Shown here: positions 25,112 through 34,502 of the stretch, piece by piece
Layout: each line of letters starts with the position of its first letter
Numbering within the stretch: the first letter of the stretch is position 1
Assembly (NCBI GenBank): GCA_025363475.1
Contig: JANYDS010000027.1
Span: forward strand, 95,872-159,871
Direction: 5' to 3'
Source of the DNA: Terriglobia bacterium
Lineage (GTDB): Bacteria; Acidobacteriota; Terriglobia; Bryobacterales; Bryobacteraceae
DNA length: 64,000 nt
Notes under the pieces: generated by a model
The model's input: only the letters and a program-made list of their open reading frames with translations
What the model was told of the DNA's origin: nothing
Database searches by the model: none
Made by a program: the position numbers and the translations under genes

Positions 25112-26761
25112 TCAATTTCCCTCCCTGCTGAACCCCGACCGGAATCCCTCATTCGGTCGCGTTACCGTAAGTTTGTCGGTGTCAGGGAGGTAACCGCAGG
25201 GTAATGGGGCATCAAAGCACTGATCGCCGAGTTGCGGCATCCATATCGTCACGGAGCCATGCTGACGGGGTTCCAGCTGAAGTGTTGTCCAGGCACTAAT
25301 CCCCCTTTGATTGATGGTATGTATCGGATCGCCGTTTGCGTGCGCCATCCTCAGGGGAAGCACGAGGCTGTTGGCTGGGGCTGTTCTCACGGCATAGGCC
25401 ACAATGCAGGTTGCGACAAGTGGAGCAATCACGACAAATACCGAAACGCCCTGACGAGGACTTGTCCCCAAGGGGGCGGTTTCAGAGTGGTGCCAGCGAT
25501 TCCAGGCCCACTCGAAGACGCAGGCTCCGGCGAGGGCTACGGGTAAAACGAAATACCCGATGGCATAGCGGGGCATTCCCTCCAGGGCGACAATCACAAA
25601 AATTATCCCGACCCAGGAGAGGGCGAGCCCGTGGCGGATAACCGGATTTACGCGGCGAAAGCAGGCCACTACCAGAGTCGCGGCGACTGAGAGCGCCAGC
25701 GCAAAATACATTTGATCACGCCGACCGGCAAGTGCATGGGCATGCAACATCGAATTCATGGAATTTGCAAAATCACGACCGACGGACCAATCCGAAGAGA
25801 TGCAGCCAATAGACGAAGGAAACGCCGGGCATCCCGACGCCATTATATTCGCATAGAGCAGCAACACAATTACGCTGGCAGAGGCCGCAAACCAGGCAAT
25901 CAGCTTGCCGCGTTCGACGCTGGTTTTTCTGAACTGAATCAGGGCGAGCGCTGTGCAGTACATCAGGACGGGAACCGAGGTAGGTTTGACGGTGCATGCC
26001 AGCGCGGCTATGAGCGAGGACTGGCCAATCCGGGTGGCATCGCTTGAGCCTTTATTGGTGAGGATTGTCAGGATGACGGCAGACAGGAGCCAGGTCATCA
26101 TGTCCGGGCCCACAGATCTCTCGATATGCCAGGCCAGGCAGATCAACGCCAGTGCGGAGCCAAAGACAACCCAAAAAACCGAGCGAAAGCCGGGCGTCCC
26201 TTTCCATGAGATGTTACGAAAAAATAACAGGGCCGGTAAGAGCATCAGGGCGAACGCCAGACCGCCTACAATGCCCGCTTCTCTGCCCGTTAACTCGCCG
26301 TGATTGAACGGAGCCGCGAAGGAAAACCAGGACGACAACCAGGCAAAGCGGAATGAGATGAGGGCGACCCCTTTTACGATGCCGTATTCCGACATCCATT
26401 TGATGGCCTGATGGTGGTACAAGGCCGTATCGTAATAATCCACGTAGCGTGTGGTTACCCAGGCTGAGACGGGCACCATGAGCAGCCCGAATACCAGCAA
26501 CACGACGCGATTATTCTTCTTGATGCGATCAGCAACGCCAAGAACAAACCCGGGAATCAAGACAATGCAACCTGACCACCAGCTCAGGTTGACGAACAGG
26601 GCAATTGCAAACAGCAATATGCTCATCAATAAAAGGCCGGTATACATACGGGCGATTACGGATTCGGTGTCGGATTCGAAGTCTTCCCCGGCGAGGACCA
26701 GTTTTCCGTATCCCCAGGCTGCCGGAATCACTCCCAGCCATAACAAGAGCGTGATCAACAT
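25112..26761 (-). CDS. Polytopic membrane protein, probable GT-C/GT39-like glycosyltransferase
   Basis: This 549-residue protein has about twelve hydrophobic helices. After the first four helices a periplasmic loop contains TTRYVDYYDTALYHHQAIKW. Asp residues and the Y-D-x-A-x-Y-H pattern there recall the first-loop acidic motif of GT-C enzymes that use polyprenyl-phosphate sugars. Specific family membership is not certain. It would transfer a sugar on the outer face of the inner membrane. The C-terminal loop (about 455-549) is soluble. It precedes the paired membrane winged-helix proteins with a 25-bp gap, suggesting functional linkage. Confidence 0.7.
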   Translation of the reverse strand: MLITLLLWLGVIPAAWGYGKLVLAGEDFESDTESVIARMYTGLLLMSILLFAIALFVNLSWWSGCIVLIPGFVLGVADRIKKNNRVVLLVFGLLMVPVSAWVTTRYVDYYDTALYHHQAIKWMSEYGIVKGVALISFRFAWLSSWFSFAAPFNHGELTGREAGIVGGLAFALMLLPALLFFRNISWKGTPGFRSVFWVVFGSALALICLAWHIERSVGPDMMTWLLSAVILTILTNKGSSDATRIGQSSLIAALACTVKPTSVPVLMYCTALALIQFRKTSVERGKLIAWFAASASVIVLLLYANIMASGCPAFPSSIGCISSDWSVGRDFANSMNSMLHAHALAGRRDQMYFALALSVAATLVVACFRRVNPVIRHGLALSWVGIIFVIVALEGMPRYAIGYFVLPVALAGACVFEWAWNRWHHSETAPLGTSPRQGVSVFVVIAPLVATCIVAYAVRTAPANSLVLPLRMAHANGDPIHTINQRGISAWTTLQLEPRQHGSVTIWMPQLGDQCFDAPLPCGYLPDTDKLTVTRPNEGFRSGFSREGN

Positions 26762-26833
26762 TGTTTGATCAACACAGGGTTGAAGCGTCGCCGCGGGAAC
26801 TCTCGCACGCAGGAATCACAGGCGTCATCATTT

Positions 26834-27460
26834 TTAACTTTCCAATTCGGCTGTCGTTCGCATTTTTCCGTAGAGCATCTCTTCGACAAGTTCGCAAATG
26901 ATGTGGCCGACAGCGATGTGCGACTCCTGAATATGCTGGGTTGATTCGCTGGGGACGATAATCGGCAGATCGACCATTTCAGCCAGAATACCGCCCGAGC
27001 CACCGAGGAATCCGACCGTGAAAATCCCTTTCTCTTTTGCACGCGAGATGGCACGAACGATGTTTCGCGACGATCCGCTCGTGCTGATACCGATCAGGAC
27101 ATCACCAGGGCGACCTAGTCCGTCAACAAGTCGCTCGAACACTCCGTCGAAGCCGCAATCATTTGCGCGTGACGTGAGAAACGAAGTGTCCGTAGTCAAG
27201 GCCAGCGCCGGTATTCCAGGCCGTTCCATCGACGTGCGGAGGCGGCCCGTAAATTCGGCAGCAATGTGCTGCGAATCGGCGGCGCTTCCGCCATTTCCGC
27301 ACAACATGATTTTTCCGCCGGCGGCGACGGACCGGGCCAGATGGCGAGCAGCTTCGATGATCGCGGCGCTTGCGGCGGAGTCAGCGAGGCGAATTTTCAC
27401 TGCCGCGCTTTCAGTGAGGTGGTTCCGGACTAACTGTAGGGGCGACATTATTACTTTCAT
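26834..27460 (-). CDS. gmhA: SIS-domain phosphosugar isomerase (GmhA-like)
   Basis: The 208-residue sugar isomerase (SIS) protein has the GmhA hallmark LCGNGGSAADSQHIAAEF, TTDTSFLTSRANDCGFDGVF, GDVLIGISTSGSSRNI and the C-terminal QESHIAVGHIICELVEE segment that provides metal-binding residues. GmhA converts sedoheptulose-7-phosphate to heptose-7-phosphate. The next enzymes of that route (kinase, phosphatase, nucleotidyltransferase) are not in the window, so heptose supply for this locus is likely but not proven. It lies 72 bp upstream of the membrane glycosyltransferase and 24 bp downstream of a methyltransferase on the same strand. Confidence 0.88.
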   Translation of the reverse strand: MKVIMSPLQLVRNHLTESAAVKIRLADSAASAAIIEAARHLARSVAAGGKIMLCGNGGSAADSQHIAAEFTGRLRTSMERPGIPALALTTDTSFLTSRANDCGFDGVFERLVDGLGRPGDVLIGISTSGSSRNIVRAISRAKEKGIFTVGFLGGSGGILAEMVDLPIIVPSESTQHIQESHIAVGHIICELVEEMLYGKMRTTAELES

Positions 27461-27484
27461 CAGACCGATATGCAGATTTATCCG

Positions 27485-28270
27485 TTAATGAAGTTCTGGC
27501 AAATTCTTGAGATGCCATGCTCCGAGAATGCGGCCCGGAGAGACTCCGTCATCCGGGATGCTGAGTTCCGGTGGTGGAAATCGAAAGGGCGGTTTTGTCA
27601 GGTTCAGCAGACGGAAATCGCCAGACACGATATCTGAGTTGAAACCTGTGGCGACATCGTTCGTGGCGATCAGACTGGAGACCCCATTCGCATGCAGATT
27701 TTGAATCAGGGAACGAATGTCTCTGAAAGACAGATGAAATAAAACTTCGCGGCACAGGACCGTGTCGACTGGCGGGAGTGGATCCTTTGTCGCATCGAGA
27801 ACCAGGAAAGTCCGGTTCGCGCTGCCATACCGTTCAGTATTCTGATCAATCACCTGTTGAGCCACATCCACGCCGAAATATTGGCAATTCAGACTGACAC
27901 ACTGCATCCAGTTAAAATCACCACAACCTATGTCCAGCAATGTTTTTGTGTGGAGGCTACCCAGCAGTTCCGGCAGATGCAGCCGAATAGACTTCGTATT
28001 TTCCAGCTCCGATCCGAACCCGGAAAGAGAGCCATCCGCGCGACCGTTCAGCCAGATTCGGTTTTGATAGATACTTGAAAACTTTTCACTCAGCGTTCTT
28101 GCATGCAAATGCTCGACATTTTCTCCCTTTACAGCTCGCAATGCCCGATAGACACGATTCAGCCCGCTTTTCAGGATGGCGTGCCGCAGTACTTCTCTTG
28201 TACTACGCTTTATGGTCATCTTGTCCTCAAAGGCCGATGCCGTTCCACCCTGTGTTTCGGTGGTGTTCAT
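27485..28270 (-). CDS. Class I SAM-dependent methyltransferase
   Basis: This 261-residue protein has a Rossmann methyltransferase core. Motif I reads LLDIGCGDFNWMQ, with the acidic residue GVDVAQ of motif II, VLDATKDPLPPVDTVLCREV and a post-core segment. It probably methylates a sugar or lipid-linked intermediate of the locus, but the acceptor is not deducible. The N-terminal 80 residues are basic and lack a known domain. It is 9 bp downstream of an FkbM-type methyltransferase gene on the same strand. Confidence 0.85.
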   Translation of the reverse strand: MNTTETQGGTASAFEDKMTIKRSTREVLRHAILKSGLNRVYRALRAVKGENVEHLHARTLSEKFSSIYQNRIWLNGRADGSLSGFGSELENTKSIRLHLPELLGSLHTKTLLDIGCGDFNWMQCVSLNCQYFGVDVAQQVIDQNTERYGSANRTFLVLDATKDPLPPVDTVLCREVLFHLSFRDIRSLIQNLHANGVSSLIATNDVATGFNSDIVSGDFRLLNLTKPPFRFPPPELSIPDDGVSPGRILGAWHLKNLPELH

Positions 28271-28279
28271 GATACAGTC

Positions 28280-29002
28280 TTACCGTCCAATTGGATCACG
28301 AATAAAGACCGAATCGGCCTGGAGCATCTCGCCTGTTTCTCGGTCTGTAGCGTTGACAATCATTCCGCCGGAGCGGAAACCGCGGTTGCGCAATAAGCGG
28401 TAGATGTCGTCATATAGTGGCTGGCCTTGATACAGCGGCGCGAAGCTGGTCTCTGCAATGACGACGGCAGCCTTTGAGAGAGTTTCCGAAGCGCCCAGAA
28501 TGACCTGGTCCTCATAACCCTGAACGTCCATTTTGATCAGCAGATTCGGTTCAAGGATGTGATCCCTGGCCCACAGGTCGAGGGTGGAAACAGGTACCTT
28601 CGTCCTGCTGGTCTGTGCTGCGTGAGGATAGTTTTTCCGGTGCTTGTCGTTTACGGGAAGAAAGGATGACGACGGACTGAATGCGTTGGATTCAAACTCG
28701 GCATCACCTGGTATTGAACCCAGCGCAAGCGGAACCGCCTCAAAGTTTAAATCGGTGGAGAACGCATTTTCGAGTTTTGAGAAAGGAACGGGAAGTGGTT
28801 CAAACGAGTAGATTTTAGCGTGCGGCAACAGATCTCGAATGTTCCGCGCAAATTGACCTTCGTTTGCCCCAACGTCGATGACAGTTCGGATATTCATACG
28901 CGCCAGAAATCGCAGCGGATCCTTCCGGACGTGAATCTCGAGGCCCAAGCGCATGAAGGCCGCCCAGACCGCTGCTTTTGTAGCTCGAGCAAGTCTTCTC
29001 AT
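28280..29002 (-). CDS. FkbM-family methyltransferase
   Basis: This 240-residue FkbM-type methyltransferase has TVIDVGANEGQFARNI (motif I), YSFEPLPVPFSKLE, the central VSTLDLWARD and the family mark LIKMDVQGYEDQVILGA. It ends with AAVVIAETSFAPLYQGQ and a C-terminal strand pair. FkbM relatives O-methylate sugars in polysaccharide and antibiotic clusters. This is one of three FkbM-type genes in the locus; the others are at 32718 (intact) and 35940 (broken). Confidence 0.9.
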   Translation of the reverse strand: MRRLARATKAAVWAAFMRLGLEIHVRKDPLRFLARMNIRTVIDVGANEGQFARNIRDLLPHAKIYSFEPLPVPFSKLENAFSTDLNFEAVPLALGSIPGDAEFESNAFSPSSSFLPVNDKHRKNYPHAAQTSRTKVPVSTLDLWARDHILEPNLLIKMDVQGYEDQVILGASETLSKAAVVIAETSFAPLYQGQPLYDDIYRLLRNRGFRSGGMIVNATDRETGEMLQADSVFIRDPIGR

Positions 29003-29027
29003 GGAAATTAGTAAGTCGGCACTTCAA

Positions 29028-30173
29028 TCAATAAGTCGGAATTTTAGGATACGCTATCACGCGACCGGCGTGACGACGGGCAAGGCCGATTGCGGGAAGT
29101 TCGACCCACCGGTAAGCCGCCGCTGAAACCACCAGTGTGACGGGAAGGGCAAGGACAACAGACCAGACCGGCTGCATCACATCACTAAAAGCATATATCA
29201 GGCTCAGCATGACTGGCGCATGGTACAGGTACAAGCTGTAGGATACGCGCCCCAGCCATACCGTGGATGAGTGCCTGAGGATTTGCGGGAACGCGCCGCC
29301 GGACAAGGCCGCGACGATTAAGAGCGCAGATCCCACCGCAATAAACCAGTCATTGATGTGTGGCAGATGAAGAGCCAGAACGCGAGGAAAAAACCAGTAA
29401 GAATAGGTATACACACACACGCCTGCGCCAAAGACCAGCGGACCAGAAGGCAGGGCGGTCCGGATGCGTGACATATTGGCGGCCAAAAGATAGCCGATCA
29501 CAAAAAACGCTGCGTAATGGATTGTGTGCCAGCCGTCAGTAGACAGCGCCGGGTGCGTAATTTTACGGATGGCACCAGCAGCCAGCGATAGGAAGAAAGC
29601 TCCGGCTAGAACGTGTTTCCACGATCTCAGCCCGACTGCCAGCATGATCAACGGGAATGCCAGCGAGATTCTCATTTCGTGAACGAGCGACCATGTAGCG
29701 AGGTCAAAGATCTCTGCCCCGAAATAACCGACGAGACTAGCAATATTCATCAATTTTGTTGCGGTTAAATGGCCGGTCCACGCGTTATAGAAGAACGAAC
29801 TCATGCCCGGCAGGTGTTTCGTGTAGAGAGTGGCGCGTAATGACAGGGCGGCGATAGCAGCGACGATATATGGAATCCAGATCCGGCAGATGCGTTTATA
29901 CGCGAACGCCGTATAGTTGACCGGTTCGCCCCGCAGCCACGGGAGCGACAATACGAAACCGCTGAGCACGAAGAAAAGAATAACGGCCTCGTGGCCTCCC
30001 CAGAATGCGTGCAGCGGACTGTGAACCACCAGAAATACGAGCGGATTGTTCCGAAAAGCAGTGTCAGTATTTTCGATTCCCAGACAGCCGCTCGCATGCT
30101 CGAAAAAGACAGCCATCGCGGCAAGGCCGCGCAGCGAATCGAGTTCGTCAAATCTGGGGTGCGCCCGTTCCAC
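29028..30173 (-). CDS. Acyltransferase family 3 membrane protein
   Basis: The 381-residue OafA/YrhL-type protein opens with RFDELDSLRGLAAMAVFFEHA, whose His is the expected catalytic residue. It continues with FFVLSGFVLSLPWLRG and about ten membrane helices to WLGRVSYSLYLYHAPVM. Such proteins move acyl groups, often acetyl, onto sugars at the inner membrane. The start is GTG 30171-30173, directly adjacent to the stop of the GT2 gene upstream with no spacer, so they are co-translated. It probably acylates the repeat unit. Confidence 0.93.
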   Translation of the reverse strand: MERAHPRFDELDSLRGLAAMAVFFEHASGCLGIENTDTAFRNNPLVFLVVHSPLHAFWGGHEAVILFFVLSGFVLSLPWLRGEPVNYTAFAYKRICRIWIPYIVAAIAALSLRATLYTKHLPGMSSFFYNAWTGHLTATKLMNIASLVGYFGAEIFDLATWSLVHEMRISLAFPLIMLAVGLRSWKHVLAGAFFLSLAAGAIRKITHPALSTDGWHTIHYAAFFVIGYLLAANMSRIRTALPSGPLVFGAGVCVYTYSYWFFPRVLALHLPHINDWFIAVGSALLIVAALSGGAFPQILRHSSTVWLGRVSYSLYLYHAPVMLSLIYAFSDVMQPVWSVVLALPVTLVVSAAAYRWVELPAIGLARRHAGRVIAYPKIPTY

Positions 30174-30992
30174 TTAGTCCTGCAAACGTTCCTGAAATTG
30201 TGTTTTGGGGAACTGGTTCTGAGGCAGATATTTCAACTGCACCGCTTTGAGCAGAATTCGCGGTATGCGCCAGAAGAAGCGCTTCGCCGTCCACTCAAAC
30301 TTTGAGGGCTGTCGGCCGAGATGCTCACACAGAATCCGATAGTGGTCCCGGTCACTGATGTTCCTTAACCGCTGAGTTTTCTGAGATGCATATTTTCGGA
30401 AGCCGGATAGTACAACCGGCACGTGTTTGAATCTCGCACCGGCCCTGATGAACCGAACCCACAAATCAAAATCCATTCCGCATTCAAAGTTACGAAGACC
30501 GCCAGTCTTCAGATACAAGTCGTGTTTCCAGAAGGTACTTGGCTGCGCAATGTAGTTATGGCCCCACAACATTATTTGAGGATACATGCCGATTTCACGC
30601 TTTACGCCGAGTACCGCACCCGATTCAGACAGCCAGAGCATGTCTCCATAGACAACGTCACAGAGGGGATCCCGCTCAAAAGATTCAGCCACAACGCGAA
30701 GCGTTCCGGGTGTAAACAGATCGTCGGAATTTAACCAGCACAGAATCTCGCCTGTACAGTGCCGGAATCCTTTGGCGATTCCGGCACTTTGGCCCCCGTC
30801 AGTTTCACTGCACCAAAAATGAAGATGCTGCTCGAACTCTTTGATCACTTCGACGGACTCGTCTTTAGAGCCGCCGTCGATCACCACAACTTCATAAGGT
30901 TTGAGGTCCTGGCTTACGATACTCTGAAGGGTTGCCCGTAGCGTTTTGGCTTGATTCATCGACGGCACAACCACCGAGATCCGCATTCCCAT
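30174..30992 (-). CDS. GT2-family glycosyltransferase
   Basis: This 272-residue GT-A enzyme has ISVVVPSMNQAKTLRATLQS at the N-terminus, EVVVIDGGSKDES, the ED/DD-type metal motif in ILCWLNSDDLFTPG and a C-terminal acceptor region (GGLRNFECGMDFDLWVRF). It is cytoplasmic and probably extends the lipid-linked oligosaccharide. It abuts the acyltransferase gene. Upstream lies a 134-bp gap in which I see no clear terminator. Confidence 0.93.
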   Translation of the reverse strand: MGMRISVVVPSMNQAKTLRATLQSIVSQDLKPYEVVVIDGGSKDESVEVIKEFEQHLHFWCSETDGGQSAGIAKGFRHCTGEILCWLNSDDLFTPGTLRVVAESFERDPLCDVVYGDMLWLSESGAVLGVKREIGMYPQIMLWGHNYIAQPSTFWKHDLYLKTGGLRNFECGMDFDLWVRFIRAGARFKHVPVVLSGFRKYASQKTQRLRNISDRDHYRILCEHLGRQPSKFEWTAKRFFWRIPRILLKAVQLKYLPQNQFPKTQFQERLQD

Positions 30993-31126
30993 GTTTATTC
31001 TAGTCTCCTCTTTGGTCTTGCGGTCTACTGATCAACTTCCAGCAGGTTTGTTTGTTGCCGCAGGGCGAGTTCGCATCGGGCCGAGGGAACTCGGACCTCC
31101 GGGATGAGGACGGAAACGAGGTGCTC

Positions 31127-32575
31127 TCATGTGTGAGCTATGTCTAATCTGCCGTTGTGGGCGTTGCTTGTTCGATCGTGAAGCTCACCGGAATGCCGGA
31201 CGCTGTGCGTATTCAGAGATGGGCGCATCGACAGCATGCCTAGTATCAGCCAAAAGGGAATCGCCATCACAGGGCCCTCCATGAGTACTCCAAACGAAGC
31301 GTTGACCCACGCGGCGACTATCGCAGCAACCCAGAAACCACGATGCAAGGCTTCCCCGCTGGCCTTTGGGCCACGGGGCGTCACCGCCCTCCAGAGCGGC
31401 AAAAAGACTCCCAGTAGCAGGATTCCACTCCAAAGAAGACTTCCGACGAGCCCCATTCGCGCGAAGATAGTCACGTTAAAATTGTGGGGTGATCGCAGGA
31501 CTAAAGCCGATTCGTCCAGGTATTGAAGGAAAGGATTGTATTCGGTGAGCGGGTCGCCGAAGCCCAGTCCAAAAGCAGGGTTCTGCTCCATCACCGCCCT
31601 ATATATACCGCTCCACCATTCGCTTCGCCATTCCGCCGTTCCTTCAATCTGGCCGGGCACGGCCTCACGGAGACGATCAAGATGAAGGGCTGGAATCAAA
31701 TCGACGCCGTAAGCGAGCGCGCCTGCCAACCCGGCCATGCCCAGCAGGACCACTACGCCCACCCGGCGGTACAGACGTTTCCCCGAAGAGGGCTGACGGA
31801 GATTCACTGCAAGGAGGACGATAAAGGCGAGCAGAACAGAGATTCGCGACCCTCTGCCGCCCCACTGCGAAAATGCCACCATTCCAGCGAGGACCAGAAG
31901 GATTCGAATAGAACCCGGTATCCTGCTGGCTGCACGTGACCTGACGTTTAACAGCAAGAGACAGCCGAGTCCGACATTTTGAACCAGTTCGCTGCCGGAA
32001 CTACCGAAGAGTAGAGCGCTGCGACTGCCAGGGAGAATAGGTCCCAGCATTGACAACCGACCTTTTGAAAGGAGTTCGGGAATACCCCAAAGGACCGACA
32101 GAATGAAGAAAAGCTTCCAGCGCGAGGCGAACAGGCTGGCCTCGTCTCTGTTCGACGCGATCACCAACCCCACAAAATAAAACAATGCGTAGTACCAGAC
32201 AGCCGAGTCTCGGAGTGCGTCGAGTTTCCATGTTAAGTAGTTTCCGCTTGCCTCCGCCGCTCCCACGGCAATGAAGCAGCAGACTAATACCATCAGTGCC
32301 CGGTCTCCAATTGATCGGATGACGACCCGGTGCCACCGACGCAATGCCCATACCAGAGAGACTAAAAGGACGATTTCACCCCAAAACACAGGTTCAACAC
32401 CGATGTAGGTGGGTCCTTTGCCGAAGATGGTAATTCCCGCCAAATACAAAAGCAGCAGGTTGAGAACCCAGGGGAGTGTTTTCCGGCGGGACGCAGCCAA
32501 GGCCTGGACTTGTTCACTCCCCAGTTGTAACGGTGCGGCGGTCAAATTCGGACTCCTTACCCGTGTCGGTGGCAT
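31127..32575 (-). CDS. O-antigen ligase / Wzy-like polymerase (first of two)
   Basis: The polytopic protein of about 482 residues has ten or more hydrophobic helices. A large periplasmic loop (about 280-350) contains WRSEWWSGIYRAVMEQNPAFGLGFGDP, the Wzy_C-like motif seen in O-antigen ligases and polymerases. It would join lipid-linked repeat units in the periplasm. ATG 32575 is favoured over TTG two codons earlier. A second protein of this type is encoded at 39191, so one may polymerise and the other ligate or act on a different glycan. Confidence 0.85.
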   Translation of the reverse strand: MPPTRVRSPNLTAAPLQLGSEQVQALAASRRKTLPWVLNLLLLYLAGITIFGKGPTYIGVEPVFWGEIVLLVSLVWALRRWHRVVIRSIGDRALMVLVCCFIAVGAAEASGNYLTWKLDALRDSAVWYYALFYFVGLVIASNRDEASLFASRWKLFFILSVLWGIPELLSKGRLSMLGPILPGSRSALLFGSSGSELVQNVGLGCLLLLNVRSRAASRIPGSIRILLVLAGMVAFSQWGGRGSRISVLLAFIVLLAVNLRQPSSGKRLYRRVGVVVLLGMAGLAGALAYGVDLIPALHLDRLREAVPGQIEGTAEWRSEWWSGIYRAVMEQNPAFGLGFGDPLTEYNPFLQYLDESALVLRSPHNFNVTIFARMGLVGSLLWSGILLLGVFLPLWRAVTPRGPKASGEALHRGFWVAAIVAAWVNASFGVLMEGPVMAIPFWLILGMLSMRPSLNTHSVRHSGELHDRTSNAHNGRLDIAHT

Positions 32576-32717
32576 TGGCAAAATCAGGCATCACTGCACT
32601 GATCATACTGATTTCGTTAGCGGAAAATTGATCACTTCTAAAAATTCCAAACGGTGACATCTGACAAGATTCAGAGATAAGTCACCAATGCAGTGGCGAG
32701 ACGAGGGTCACCGCATA

Positions 32718-33548
32718 TTACCGGCTGGTGAACAGGAAATTGTCCGTGCCGGGACTTGTGGTTTTAACTGCTGCTAACCAGTGCTCCACATCTGCACGCT
32801 CCACTGCGCTCCGGTCGGGAGTGACACATGCAGCCTTGTATTTATGCCGCCAGAAGAGATCAAAAACCTGACCGAATCTCTCATTGAACCCGCCCGGAAT
32901 CGTAGGATGACTGAGCATGTTTTCTACAAGCCAGTAAGGTTTTGGATCCAGGTCGAGCATCTTCCGGGCTCCTTTCAGGACTTGATATTCGAATCCTTCG
33001 ACATCCATCTTGATGAGCAACTGGGAACCTTCAAACCGGCCCGTGGTGACATTGTCGAGAGTCGTGACGGGTACAACCGAGTAAGTGTTCCGGGGATTCC
33101 TGTTTTTACCCCAACCCGAGACAAAAGAAGCCATGCTTTCGATTCCATAGAGCCTGCTGAGGCCCGGCTTGTCTGACAGGCCAAGAGGGAACACCTCCAC
33201 GTCCGTCAGGCTGTTGTGCTCTATGTTTGCGTAAAGAAATTTCAGGTTAGCGGGCAGAGGTTCAAAGGCTATTACCTGCTTTCCGCGGCTACCGGCAAGA
33301 CAGGAATAAAAGCCGACGTTAGCGCCGATATCGATGCACACAGATGATCTGTCGAGATACTCGAGAAAGACCTGTTTTTCCTCTGCTTCCCAGTCTGGCT
33401 TAACCACATAATCGGGGCCGGCGAGACTGAAGCCAAATTGAGTCTGGCGAAATACGGACAGCGCGCGGGAATCGCGGCGTTTCCGATACATATCGGCAAC
33501 TCCCGGGAGTTGCGAATCTATCGTCTTGCGGATTAGTGATCGTAGCAT
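32718..33548 (-). CDS. FkbM-family methyltransferase (second copy)
   Basis: The product has about 276 residues and a complete FkbM core: CIDIGANVGFYSCLAGSRG (motif I), VIAFEPLPANLKFL, VVPVTTLDNVTTG and LLIKMDVEGFEYQVLKGA, then PYWLVENMLSHPTIPGG. ATG 33548 is preferred because the 21 residues ahead of it in the longer frame look unrelated to the family. The SAM-dependent O-methylation target is probably a sugar of the polysaccharide. It differs clearly from the copy at 28280, so this is not a recent duplication. Confidence 0.88.
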   Translation of the reverse strand: MLRSLIRKTIDSQLPGVADMYRKRRDSRALSVFRQTQFGFSLAGPDYVVKPDWEAEEKQVFLEYLDRSSVCIDIGANVGFYSCLAGSRGKQVIAFEPLPANLKFLYANIEHNSLTDVEVFPLGLSDKPGLSRLYGIESMASFVSGWGKNRNPRNTYSVVPVTTLDNVTTGRFEGSQLLIKMDVEGFEYQVLKGARKMLDLDPKPYWLVENMLSHPTIPGGFNERFGQVFDLFWRHKYKAACVTPDRSAVERADVEHWLAAVKTTSPGTDNFLFTSR

Positions 33549-33698
33549 TGGAACCGGATAGTCATACCTTGAAATACTGGTTTGGGAGCAGCGGAGAACA
33601 CTTTGTAGCATCGATACTATGTTCGTCGACCGTTGATACCGGGCAGAACCGATTGCATCTGTATCTTAATGGTGACACTGAACCAACCGTCGCAACGG

Positions 33699-34502
33699 CT
33701 ATAGTGGCAATTGGTCCTGATTTGCAGCGTGCCAGCTCAATTCCCAGAGATAGGCTTCGATTAGAAATAGATACCACGCGATTGTAATCGAAACGATCAA
33801 TCCGGGCAGTCCATCAAGAAATCCACGCCTGAGGATGTAGTTCCCGGCAAACCGTTTGACCGGCTTCCAGAGCAGAAGATGTACGCGGAATCGTCGGCCG
33901 AGCATGAAATCATCGTCGGCCTCCTTGCGTGCGTAGCGAATCACAATAGCGACCAGACCCTGGATTGAGGGATAAGCATAGTGAGTTATGGCATATCTCC
34001 GGGGGAGGCTGATTATGCGTCCTGCCAGCAAACTATCATGCCAGAACGTCTGAATGTTTTTGTGGGAGGGGCTAAACAGTTTTCGCTTAAAAAACTTCCT
34101 GAATACCGGCTGAGAGCCGTGCCCGTGGGCGCACCAGCGCGTGAAACAGAAATTAAGACAATGGAGGTCAACGATGTCTGCCTCATTCCTGGATACTATT
34201 TCATTCAGACGGGTTCTGAGCGCGGGGGAGATCCGCATATCCGGGTCGAGTACCAGAATCCAGTCTCCAGCACATTTGCTGATCCCGAACGTTCTGGCTT
34301 CGGGTTCGGGAGCGGACTTGCGCACATGGTTCCAGACAATCGCACCATATGCCTTGCTGATGCTGACTGAATCATCAGTGCTCTCCATGTCGCAGACAAT
34401 GATTTCATCCGCCCAGCCCGCAACGCTGGCCAAACAATCCCCCAGCACACCAGCCTCATTGCAGGTGTTGACTAGAACGGATATTCTGGCTCGGGCATTC
34501 AC
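33699..34502 (-). CDS. GT2-family glycosyltransferase (WaaE/KdtX-like)
   Basis: The 267-residue enzyme has ISVLVNTCNEAGVLGDCLAS, ADEIIVCDMESTDDSV, WILVLDPDMRISPA (D-x-D metal site) and a C-terminal hydrophobic segment near LIVSITIAWYLFLIEAYLW that probably ties it to the membrane. The subgroup includes LPS core glucosyltransferases of the WaaE type. GTG 34500-34502 overlaps the TGA of the flippase gene (GTGA), showing a coupled pair. The donor sugar is unknown. Confidence 0.9.
   Translation of the reverse strand: MNARARISVLVNTCNEAGVLGDCLASVAGWADEIIVCDMESTDDSVSISKAYGAIVWNHVRKSAPEPEARTFGISKCAGDWILVLDPDMRISPALRTRLNEIVSRNEADIVDLHCLNFCFTRWCAHGHGSQPVFRKFFKRKLFSPSHKNIQTFWHDSLLAGRIISLPRRYAITHYAYPSIQGLVAIVIRYARKEADDDFMLGRRFRVHLLLWKPVKRFAGNYILRRGFLDGLPGLIVSITIAWYLFLIEAYLWELSWHAANQDQLPL

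Noticed and set aside
26755..27054. 99-residue minus-strand ORF at the end of the GmhA-like gene
   Set aside because: Most of it lies inside the SIS-domain gene in another frame and it shows no domain of its own.
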